A DNA stretch of 15,599 nucleotides from Hyphochytrium catenoides (taxonomy: Eukaryota; Sar; Hyphochytriomycetes; Hyphochytriales; Hyphochytriaceae): contig FLMG01003963.1 in NCBI GenBank assembly GCA_900088475.1, forward strand, positions 1-15,599. The letters run 5' to 3'. A model generated the notes under the pieces. It searched no databases. It was given only the letters and a program-made list of their open reading frames with translations, and had not been told where the DNA came from. A program made the translations under genes and the position numbers. Below, piece by piece: positions 6,884 to 14,991 of the stretch. Each line of letters starts with the position of its first letter. Position 1 is the stretch's first letter.

Positions 6884-8348
6884 CTAAACCTGGTCATCAC
6901 TTCTTTGGACAAGGCGTTTATATATTGAGGCAGCCCAACAACGAAGCCACAAGAAGTCCAGGTTTGAGCTCAGCAGCTTCCCACACACATCTTGTTTCTC
7001 CATTGTGGAAGCAGAGAGGCAAAGCTGGCTGGCCCTTCCCGCCGTCTCCTCCATTATCGCTGTGGCAGGATGTGGGGTTGCATCCTCTTTTCTGCACCAA
7101 GTTCTGCTTTTATCGGTACCCGTCGGTGGAAAGGTTAGAGGGCTATTAATTATTAGTTGTAATAGTAGTGAAAGATTTCGTTGAAGCAGGAGCAGCAGCA
7201 CCGCGCAGACAGGACCTAGAAGAAGAAAGTATCGAGGGAGAAACGAGGTAGTCGCCACTGTTGGGGCGGCATTGCTGCCAACATCATCATGGCTGCAAGA
7301 AGGGACGCTACAAAATAACAGAAAGGCAGTTTGTCTGAGAAGAAGGCATACTACGATGATGATGGTAGTAATGTGGAATAGCAGCTTTAGCAGAGCAGTG
7401 CACGCCGCCAGAAAAGAATGAAGAATCAGCGTACCATTCCTCCTGAGTGATGGCGCCGGGGAGGTAGTGAGGGGAGGAGGATCCACACAGCCAGTCATGA
7501 TCAAAAGGGAGTCCAATGGAGTAGGGAAGAGGAAGCCGTAGCAATACATCCTAGAGCAGCATACTTTACAATGTATGGTGCCGTAGAGGGCAAAGCATGA
7601 CATACAAATCATACTAAGATAGGCAGAAGAAGGAGGCAAAAGCAAGCAAAACAGCCGAGCACCAAAGCAAGCAGGAGTCACCAGAGGAGACTTGAGAAAG
7701 ACCCACAGACGTACAAAAGAGAGGACAAGAAAGCACGCCAAGACAGACGAGGTTGTCGTGGCCTCTCTCCTCCTTGGCGATAAGCAGCAGCAGCTCCCGC
7801 ACAACGACCTATCCACTAGTACTCGTACTATATATGACAATGCGGCCACCAGCAGCAGCCGAGCAATGGTGAGCTACGCACTCCAACTCCACGAGAAGAA
7901 GGGTGTTGCTCAGTAGGCAATGACTAATAGACGCTTATGATAATGGAGGAATAATAAGTGATGAAGTAGAAGAGGCTTACTATTCTCTGGTCAAGGAAGG
8001 AAGAGATCCAAGACAGGACGGCGTAGAGAGAAAAGAACTAGAGGGAAAGAGGGAGAGAGAAAGAGAGAGGGAGAGAGAGAGTGTGAAAGGAAGAGCCATT
8101 GCGGAGCGAGACAGAGACGACAGGGAGACAGGAAACCGAACATGAAGCCAAGGAAGAAGATCACACCTTCTTCAATCCTCTGCGCTTCCCGCCGCCATGT
8201 CCTCCTCCTCCACAGCGAGCAGAGTGAATGGATCTCTTACCTCGAGAAAGAGTGAGGAAGAGAGCAGATCTTCGCGGTGGACTTGCCATGGATTGAGAAG
8301 AGACAGAGGAGAGGATGACATATCTATCATCTTCGGGGTCTCCACCAT
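6884..8348 (-). CDS. Candidate minus-strand gene for a hydrophobic membrane protein (exon chain)
   Basis: Exon 1: ATG at 8348 down to 8241, 36 codons, ending CTCGAG|GTAAGA. Exon 2: after a CTCTTTCCCTCTAG acceptor, 8037-7981, 19 codons (FFSLYAVLSWISSFLDQRI), ending ATA|GTAAGC. Exon 3: after a GTGCGTAG acceptor, from 7873 leftward in the frame that stays open to 6884. All junctions are phase 0. Exon 3 begins LTIARLLLVAALSYIVRVL, so exons 2 and 3 would form membrane segments. Against it: the region is pyrimidine-biased on this strand, which lengthens open frames and makes Leu/Ser/Phe-rich peptides; the 3' end of exon 3 cannot be placed; and the plus strand also has a competing donor at about 7869. 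No protein family is recognised. A GA tract lies just upstream of the ATG on the transcribed strand. Confidence 0.3.
8041..8081. repeat. GA-rich simple repeat
   Basis: Imperfect GAGAGA tract with GGGA and AAAG interruptions. Confidence 0.85.
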
Positions 8349-8370
8349 ACCTCCTTTTGTCCTCCTAAGC

Positions 8371-8422
8371 TCTCTTCTCTCTCTCCTCTCTCTCTTCTCT
8401 CTCTCTCTCTCTCTCTTTCTTT
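8371..8422. repeat. CT microsatellite
   Basis: A nearly pure CT tract with a few TTCT interruptions. On the minus strand it is a GA tract 20-75 nt upstream of the ATG at 8348. It is complementary to the GA tract at 8803-8864. Confidence 0.9.
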
Positions 8423-8802
8423 AGTTTATGGTTTCGCTATTCATGCCTTTAATTGTAGAGACGTAGAGAAGAAAAATATCTTTCTCTAATATCCAGCGAT
8501 AAGGAGGGCAAAGACAGAAGAAAGAGAGCGAGAAGAAGACGGCCATCTCGTCAGACACAAGGACAGGAAGGGAGAAGAGAGTGATGGCGAGGAAAGGGAA
8601 AGAGCCAGAAAGATTCTGAGAAGACTGGGCGGAGAAGATGTGTTGACGGTTCACAGAAGAGAAGGGCAAAAAAGGGAGCCTTGGGCTGAAGAAAAGTAGA
8701 AGAAACAAAGAGGGACGGGGAAGAAGAAGATTGATCGTAAGAAAGATAAGAGAAGAAAAGAGAGGACAGGAGAGGCTCGAGGCTGAGGATGACGCGAGGA
8801 GC

Positions 8803-8803
8803 T

Positions 8804-8864
<61 letters not shown>
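8803..8864. repeat. GA microsatellite
   Basis: A GA tract interrupted at regular places by AAAG. It is complementary to the CT tract at 8371-8422, from which it is separated by about 380 nt of largely purine-rich plus strand. Confidence 0.9.
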
Positions 8865-9252
8865 CTTAAAAAAGGAAGATGGAATGGTCCGCTGCACGCC
8901 TTGATGTCCAATCTCAGCCTCAGGTCCTCTAACAAGAGCTCCACATGTCAACCCCAGCAGGCAGTCTCCTCTGCCACTTTTCTTTACGCCCCTTGCAGCT
9001 CAAGGCTCAAGGATCGTGCCCCTGCCCGCCCTCACCGTTCGGCTCTTCGCAAGCTTAATTATCCTTCTCTCATCTCCATCATCTCTGTCTTGCCCCTTGG
9101 CGTTCGCTACTAGCTGTCTCTCCTTGTCTCTCTTACTCTCTGTCTTTGTCACGACGCGGGCTGCCTCGCCCTCGTCATCGTGGTATAGCCTCCGTAAGAC
9201 GTTGAGCCAAAAGCTCATCTGTTGATAACTAGCAAGCACTGTCATTCACCAC

Positions 9253-11067
9253 ATGGTGCAATCACAAGGAAGAACAGAGGCATGCCTCGCTCGAACCTTC
9301 CCTGCTATTGTTGTTCCTGGCGTGGATTCCGCCTCTCCCGTTCTTTTTAGCTCCTGCTCCAAAGTTGAGCAAGAGACCTCTTCAATCTTTGCTGCGGCTC
9401 CAACTTTGGAGAGATCTCTACGAGGCAGAAACCACCATGGCGGCGGAGCAAAAGTAAATGGGAAGAAAGGAAGGACCACGCCGCCAGGAGGAGCGAGACA
9501 TCACGAAGTCTGTGAAAAAGGGAAGAAAAGGACAGAAGAGAGTTATGACTCCTCTTCTTCCTTTGTTAGTTCTACAACTCTTTCTGCGTCCACCGATAGG
9601 GATTGCTGCTCTTCTTCTCCAACCTCATTGTCTTTTAGTCGTCCGGTAAACAAGAGACAAAGGATCACGAAGCTCCTCCCACTCGACGACAAAGAGGAAA
9701 CCACGTCTTCGAAGATGACAGAGAGGGGGAAGAAGAGGATCCAGATTCAGCGAGAAGAAAGAGGCGATAATGAACCAGTCGGCAGCTATCACCTGGAAGA
9801 AGGAGAGCAGCGTTCTGCAGGGTCCATCGTCGCCATCGCGCTGGAGGACAAGCAGCTGGGAGGACAGAGAGACAAGGACGACACAGATGCGAGAGGCAGT
9901 TGTAGTCTTTCATCATTCTCCGCTTCTTCGGCTTTGTCTGGGCTCGATCCGTACTTATCTCCGGCGCCAGGGGCACAAGCGGGCGCTGCAGAGACGACAG
10001 AGCATTCGCCGACAAAGAAGAGAGATGATCACATGGATCCACATGAGCGGAAGGTTCTGCACAACCTTCGAGAGAAGGAGCGGGTTCGGCATATCTCCCG
10101 CAAATTTTCAGAGGTGGCAGAAGTACTACGTCAGAGAGGTTATGTTCCTAGAAGAAAGGTTCAGTCTGACATCCTTGAGACAGTCCTAACCTATATCAGC
10201 GATCGGGAAGAGGAAAGAACGGCCATGGAAGCCAAGATAAAGCAACTCACCTCTATGCTTTCTTTCAACTCCTCGTCTTGTTCTATGACCATCTCACAAG
10301 GAGAACTTGTCAGGCCTGCTTGGCCAAGTCATGACAACCCCATAATAGACGTTGTGCAGGATGGTACCACCGCCGAGAGCGTGATGGACGACGCACTCTT
10401 GCTAGAAGAGGAAGGTAAGAGGATGTAAGCAGAGTAGTACTTGTTCTTGGAGAGAAATACCTCTTTCCTGTTCCATGACTTCAACGCTCTGTCTTGGCCT
10501 ATTAGCAGCGTCTCCTCTGCATCTTCTTCTTCTATATAGTCGCTCAAAATTGTGCTCGCGTGCCTCAAACTTCTTTCTGTTATAGCTCTCACATCACTCG
10601 CACTTCAAGCTGTATTCCTTTCTGAATTCGTGGTTTCGGCTTCTCTAAAAAGATTCCGGCATCGTCCTCAATCGGTGTAATCACCTCACCAGTACCCTCG
10701 TCATGGTCTACGGACAGACTCGTTGGAGACATTAATCTTCACTGATGGGGATACCAGCAGTAGCAGCCCATCACTCCAAGAAGTTCTCGGGGAGGAGGAG
10801 GATGACACAGCACTGAAGTATGGCGAGGCCGCATCGCTCCCCTCTTTGAGCACGAGCCTTGAGATCTTCTCCCCTATCGATAAAGAGAAAGAAGAGCCAA
10901 CAAAAGGGTTGTTCGAAGTAGCAGAAGATTGGGACGACATTGTGGAGGGTGTAGAAAAAGATGAATGGGTCAATGATAACACCTTCCTGGAGCTCTCTAC
11001 TTCTCCAAATCGAACCGAAGAGATGACGATAAACTCAACAGAGTCTGAGCCAGGAACAGAGGACTAA
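9253..11067 (+). CDS. bHLH transcription factor (gene 1), probably two exons
   Basis: The first frame is 9253-10428. The ATG sits in CACCACATGG and is preceded by stops. Residues 1-250 are Ser-, Glu- and Lys-rich and probably disordered, with basic NLS-like patches (NKRQR, KKRDD). The bHLH spans about 265-318. The basic region has HNLREKERVR with His270, Glu274, Arg277 at the DNA-contact spacing; helix 1 follows; the loop contains RQRGYVPRR; helix 2 is SDILETVLTYISDR; then comes a short coiled-coil-like EEERTAMEAKIKQL. The family dimerises and binds E-boxes in the nucleus. Near the stop, GGAAG|GTAAGA (donor 10415) is strong. Splicing to ACAG|ACTCG (acceptor 10717, 303-nt intron) joins in phase to 10718-11067, which encodes a 115-residue acidic tail (EDWDDIVEGVEKDEW) typical of activation domains, for about 503 residues in total. 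Without splicing the protein ends GKRM at 391. Val at the residue after Arg277 resembles animal group A bHLHs; loop length and K-F spacing also recall plant ILR3-type proteins. Confidence 0.8.
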
Positions 11068-11227
11068 TAGTAGAGTTTTCTCGACAAGTAGATGAGTGGA
11101 CGACATCGACACAGTCATTTTGAGGAGCAGCTATTATGGTCCTCCCTTAGGATATCAGGGGGATTTCTTGCTTTTTCAAGCTTCATTTGGCCGTCGTAGC
11201 CCTCTTTGTCGCTTCGAGGCTAGTATC

Positions 11228-11292
11228 AATAAACACAGCAAGCTCCACAGCCCAAAGCCAAAGACACAGGAAGCAACAACGAGTATAATAAA
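11228..11292 (+). terminator. Polyadenylation signals of bHLH gene 1
   Basis: Canonical AATAAA occurs at 11228-11233 and again at 11287-11292, 160-225 nt after the TAA at 11065-11067. This gives a plausible short 3' UTR and supports 10718-11067 being the last coding exon. Confidence 0.5.
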
Positions 11293-11382
11293 GCGAAGAA
11301 CTTAGACTCACTCAACAAGCCACTAAGAGCATGCGCAGCAGCAGCGGGTCTTGTTAGTTGACAAACTAGGGTCGTTTGGATG

Positions 11383-11394
11383 GAGCACGTGCTC
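11383..11394. promoter_or_regulatory. Perfect 12-bp palindrome with a CACGTG E-box
   Basis: GAGCACGTGCTC is self-complementary over all 12 bases and has the CACGTG E-box/G-box core bound by many bHLH dimers. It lies just downstream of bHLH gene 1. A regulatory role is inference; single CACGTG sites also occur near 2367 and 13132 without the extended symmetry. Confidence 0.35.
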
Positions 11395-11493
11395 TTACCT
11401 CCTTTTGATGAGTTGTTAGAGGACAAACCTCCTCCATCACCACGCAAGCAGGAAATCCACGTTTTCTTTTTTTGATGCTCCTCTTAGAGCAAA

Positions 11494-11602
11494 GACATCC
11501 TTTGTCTGCTTTAATGCTAAAGTGAAGAGCTACTCTTCTTCTTTGCTAAAGCTATGATGGGGAAGAGAAGAAAATAGCTTAGCATTAACGCCAAAGGATG
11601 TC
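11494..11602. repeat. MITE-like foldback (imperfect inverted repeat)
   Basis: The left end GACATCCTTTG..TTAATGCTAA is matched on the opposite strand by the right end GACATCCTTTGGCGTTAATG, with CTAA continuing inward. The inner parts also pair loosely (CTTCTTC against GAAGAGAAG; CTTTGCTAAAGCT is a small hairpin by itself). Total length is about 109 nt. No clear target-site duplication was recognised, so it may be a MITE remnant or a simple hairpin. Confidence 0.55.
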
Positions 11603-11838
11603 ACAAACGAAAAGGCTTCCTATTTGTCTCTTAGGTATGATGTGGGTGGCTTCTGGGATAATGCTCTTATAAAAGTGATGTTGATGGTGGAAGAAGAAGA
11701 AAGGTTACTCTCCTCAAACGATCGTTCCCCATAGACGCGATTGGCAGAATGAGGAGGGAAGAACAGACAGACGAGGCCTCCAGGCCTCCAAGACCGTTGG
11801 CTTTGCTATAGTGCTTTCCTCCTCCTGAGCAATCTTAC

Positions 11839-12126
11839 TATTGGCCTAATGAAGCACTATGATGCTTGGCTTCCTCTTCTCTCGCCGTCTGGTCTTCTCT
11901 GGGAGGACGTTGCCAAAAAAATACTACGCTGCTGGTGGACACCTGACGACTGCTGCTCGTTGTGCTTTCCGTCGATGATGAAGTAGGCGGTTCAAGGAAG
12001 GGATTAAGTTCGCGCAAATTATCATAAAAAGCCAATGACGACGGACTATCATCATCAATCTTCGACCACTTACAAGCAACAAAACAAAATGACTCTTTGT
12101 AAAATCCAGACTCTATAAATTTACAG
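11839..12126 (-). CDS. Internal exon of an unknown minus-strand gene
   Basis: On the minus strand a TACTAAC branch-point consensus (12146-12140) is followed by CATCCCAACTGCAG, an excellent 3' splice site. The exon then reads open for 95 codons: CKFIESGFYKESFCFVACKW, a SKIDDDSPSS segment, FYDNLRELNPFLEPPTSSS, then a Ser/Thr-rich stretch and a basic end. It reaches AATA|GTAAGA, a donor at 11838-11837. Two alternative donors lie inside it: GCTT|GTAAGTGG near 12063 and CAG|GTGTCC near 11946. Composition is mixed and looks truly coding. Further exon-like minus-strand sequence (KRSIKKRKRGFPACVVMEEV, about 11490-11400) ends at GGAG|GTAAGA and may belong to the same gene. No domain is recognised, and neither the first nor the last exon was found. 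Confidence 0.4.
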
Positions 12127-12152
12127 CTGCAGTTGGGATGTTAGTAGGCTAC

Positions 12153-12184
12153 GCCTAACCCTAACATATAGCCTAACCCTAACC
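12153..12184. repeat. Interstitial telomere-like repeats (CCTAACCC)
   Basis: CCTAACCCTAAC at 12154-12165 and CCTAACCCTAACC at 12172-12184, separated by ATATAG. On the other strand these read TTAGGGTTAGG, the TTAGGG-type telomere sequence. Only about four units in total: an interstitial trace, not a telomere. Confidence 0.7.
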
Positions 12185-12320
12185 ATAGAGTTATAAAGGG
12201 GACAACCACCTAGGAAGCCCAAGTGCTACCCATTATCTGTGAAGGGCTACTATGGAGAATATCTAAGGAGGAGAAAGCCCCTAGCTGTATCTCTTTGATT
12301 CAAGGAACAAGTAAGCCTGA

Positions 12321-12707
12321 TTGGAATGTGGGTTTAGTGAGGTACAGCTCTGGATTGCGACATTCATAGGAGCACTAGGGGTGAATATTGGGCAAGTGCA
12401 GAGGGGCTTTGAGGGGAACCATCCCGTTAATTCCTGCGGGCAAGGTACCCAAAGGGACTCGCATATCGTTTCCTTTTATGGTATGAACGATAATCATGGG
12501 ATGGCCTACCTAACTCTAAAATTCGGTAACAACAGCAATCAGAGAAACTATCCTCTTTTTGGGGAGGTGATACCTTTAATGCGACAGTTTAGGGTCACAG
12601 GTGCTCTGGATGGCGGTGACGCACTGCTGGACAAGGAAGAACACAGGATACGGGCCGTTAAAGAACTCTTCTGGGGCCCTTCTTTCCCGTCTCCTCCCTT
12701 CCAATAA
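12321..12707 (+). pseudogene. Possible degraded ISAs1/H-repeat-like DDE transposase
   Basis: The frame is open for 128 codons after a TGA at 12318-12320, starting with TTG, so the true start is elsewhere or lost. The layout follows the catalytic core of ISAs1-family transposases as I know it. GQVQRGFEGN lies where GQVxxIDGK (first catalytic Asp) is expected. DSHIVSFYG matches the LHLVSAF strand. KFGNNSNQRN matches the KSNEI block. PLMRQFRVTGALDGGDALLD matches LLxxLxLxGAxVTxDALH, which carries the second Asp. The first Asp is Glu here and the DALH His is missing, so it would be inactive. The frame ends at TAA 12705-12707 before the expected region of the final acidic residue. The match is by memory of the family only and could be coincidence. 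Confidence 0.35.
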
Positions 12708-13444
12708 TGGCCAACATGGCGGGCTGCTGCCTTGATTTTATGGGAGAAGCAGGTGAAGGTTCACTCACCCTCAAGCTCCAGCTATCTATTGTTACTTATT
12801 ATAGTCACCAGCCCGCAGCATGGAATCTCTGAATATTCCGTAAAGTAGGAGCCTCTGTCACATAAAAGATAATACCTGTTGAGACCTTACTGATGATGAT
12901 CCTTGCTTTTCCTATTGAGACCTCCTCAGTGATAACCAACAACAGAATGCTCAAAGGGGATATACAGAATTTTGGATTCGGTTGTTATGTACAGCCGTAG
13001 TTCTATTCTAGCTGATGTCAAATGGTTTGACCAAGAGTTGGAATAACTTACTATAAAGGAAGAGCCTCTTTTTGAGGCCAAGAGGAACAATGGCAGTACC
13101 CTTGCACAGACATGATGCTGGTTGTCCGAGACACGTGCCAACATGAGTTAGCTGGTTGGGTTATGATGAGAGGAGGATCATGAGGAGATGAGGAGTCGTC
13201 CAGTACAAATGCCTGTTAATGTATCACTATTGCCTTATCTTCAATCGCATCATGGAGACGACTGCCTCATCTAAGCAGTCTCCTTGTAGAACAGATATGA
13301 CATTGCATAGGTTCGATATTAGTAATGTCTGACATCACTGTTTTGACTTACTGCATGTGACGAACGAACCACTAATAAAGGTCAAGAACTTTGTACCTGC
13401 TCCTCCCTTAAGTAAGGAGGAAGGTCATCCGTGCCTCCTTCCTG
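12708..13444. other. No supported gene
   Basis: I find no convincing coding sequence. A 72-codon minus-strand frame (13144-12926) has mixed composition but no splice support or recognisable motif. Nothing else stands out. Confidence 0.4.
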
Positions 13445-13478
13445 TACTAACTATTGAGCTGGGTAAGTTGCAGTGCAG

Positions 13479-13645
13479 TCAAAGTGCGGATCCAGTACAT
13501 CTTCTTCATCGTTATTCTTCTAGCCACCTTGATCGCTGCCGCCATTGGCCGTCTCGGTCAAGCTGGTGCGATGATCAACGATGAAACCAAGCAAACCTTC
13601 GCCTTTTGCACTCGACGTGTTAGAGTCTACATTCATCCTTATTAG
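13479..13645 (+). CDS. Possible exon encoding one membrane segment
   Basis: A TACTAAC branch consensus at 13445-13451 is followed by an acceptor TTGCAGTGCAG ending at 13478. The open frame after it reads KVRIQYIFFIVILLATLIAA and AIGRLGQAGAMINDE, a typical transmembrane helix flanked by basic then polar residues, then TKQTFAFCTRR and a stop at 13643-13645. A weak donor (GAC|GTGTTA) near 13617 could end the exon. The arrangement 'KVQ + hydrophobic helix + G' recalls one segment of SLC12 cation-chloride cotransporters, but this is only an impression and neighbouring exons were not found. Confidence 0.22.
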
Positions 13646-14149
13646 CCTGCACTGCTGCTGCTCTGCACTACTTCTGGCCTCATAAAATAGATTTATTTCC
13701 TTTTCATACCGCTTGCCCCCCGTCTCTCCATCCGCCACCGCCAAAGTAATCGCTTCCTATGAAGTTGCGTCGTTGATTGGTCGACTGCGCCACAGTCAGC
13801 TCTGTACATATGCCCATGGCTGCTTCTTAGCCTTAATGGTTAACACACTCAATCAGTGGGTAAAGATGAGACTTCGTTAAGCTAAAGGCCTCCAAGGTAA
13901 ACTAAAGTGTCCCTGACATTTTCAGCCGTAACAAGTATAACTGGCCACCTGTTGCTATGGCGACTATGCTGTGCAGCTTGGACTTTGAATGACTGCTGGC
14001 TGTCCACCAGTTCTTAACTTTGACACCGAAGCATCTTGCCCTAGATAGAATCAGTTATATTGACTATTAGCACCAGTAAAGAATGGAGAAATCACCTAGC
14101 AGCAGACCCCGCAACTTTCTTCACTTCGCACCCAGTATCCAGCAGCAGC
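13646..14149. other. No supported gene
   Basis: No open frame of note on either strand, no repeat and no clear promoter element. It probably includes the upstream region of the second bHLH gene if that gene starts at 14150. Confidence 0.35.
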
Positions 14150-14668
14150 ATGACCGCCCAACACCGCTCAGCTTTCCCTGTTATCGCCTTTCAGATGTCA
14201 AGTGCTGGGTTCTCCTTCGTCCTGTCAACTCCTCCTTCGACTCCTAATCTGGGAGGAAAAATTGATCGTACGCTCTATCTCCTCCTCCTTTGTCCTTCTC
14301 CTCCTTCTGTTTTGTCGTCTTCGTAAGTTCTAACTTTCTGCTCTCCCGATTCCTTCTGTTGATTGCCTCATTGTCTCTACAGCAGGTCCTTCGCCGGCCC
14401 CACGTTCTCTCAGTAAGTACTAGTAGAGTTTAATGCGTGTAAGGCTGGACATTGTACTTTATTTAGTTCTTAATTGGGGAACTAGCAAGCAGAGGTCTGG
14501 AGGAGCGAGTAACAATTTTGCTGTCAAAAGACATAAGTTCTACAACGCGCTGAGTATCTACACTCTCTTCTGTTTTGGCATCAGGCAGACTCAAAGCTCA
14601 GCCTCGGTTTCTTCGGCGTCTTCTCTTCATGCGACGATCCTGAAGCTGCAGTTTTTCAGTCGGAGGAG
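14150..14668 (+). CDS. Candidate upstream exons of the second bHLH gene
   Basis: Three splice-bounded exons can be chained in phase. 14150-14322 has its ATG with A at -3 and ends TTC|GTAAGT. 14383-14412 is a 30-nt microexon between CTCTACAG and CA|GTAAGTAC. 14585-14668 follows TTTGGCATCAG and ends GGAG|GTGAGA. Each junction is phase 2, and the last exon joins in phase to 14940 (acceptor ATACTGCTTAG), whose frame runs into the bHLH at 14992. The peptide is Ser/Pro-rich with a hydrophobic patch (TLYLLLLCPSPPSVL) that is odd for a nuclear factor, which counts against the first exon. If the chain is wrong, the bHLH gene simply starts at ATG 14992. Confidence 0.3.
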
Positions 14669-14991
14669 GTGAGACGATCCCATATTCTCCAAACTACAGT
14701 GACGCTTTGTCCAGCGAAGGGAGGAGGGGTGATGGGAGCCGGTAATTGCCCTTGTGAAGGTTGTCACACTTCTTCTGTATAATCGTCCATGGTCAAGATA
14801 GGAAGACAACTATCTCTTTAGAAATTGGAAGAGGACTTCAGCAGGCATTGTTCCTACTGCTTTACCCGGTGCTGAGTAGTCCATGAAGAGAATGCTGTAA
14901 CAAGCAAAGAAGGTGTTGCCTCGTTGGGATACTGCTTAGTAGACCTTTCCAGAAGAGAAGAATAGGAATCATCCTGCAGTGCATTGGCGAC

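Larger units (their letters stand above)
8349..9252. promoter_or_regulatory. Possible divergent promoter region / 5' leader
   Basis: This lies between the candidate minus-strand start at 8348 and the bHLH start at 9253. It holds the CT and GA tracts, purine-rich plus-strand sequence at 8460-8880, and pyrimidine-rich sequence at 8985-9200. Two in-frame stops (TGA TAA, 9223-9228) close the bHLH frame upstream of its ATG. A TAACTAG at 9226-9232 could serve as an acceptor if a 5' non-coding exon exists. No TATA box was identified with confidence. Confidence 0.3.

Noticed and set aside
7692-7916. 74-codon plus-strand frame ending near a GTGAGC donor
   Set aside because: It starts at TTG, has no upstream acceptor I could place, and competes with the minus-strand exon chain; kept only as an alternative.
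8651-8944. Minus-strand frame rich in Leu-Ser repeats
   Set aside because: It is the translation of the GA/CT microsatellite and its purine-rich surroundings.
12153-12184. Chromosome end
   Set aside because: Only about four telomere-like units, interrupted and flanked by ordinary sequence on both sides.
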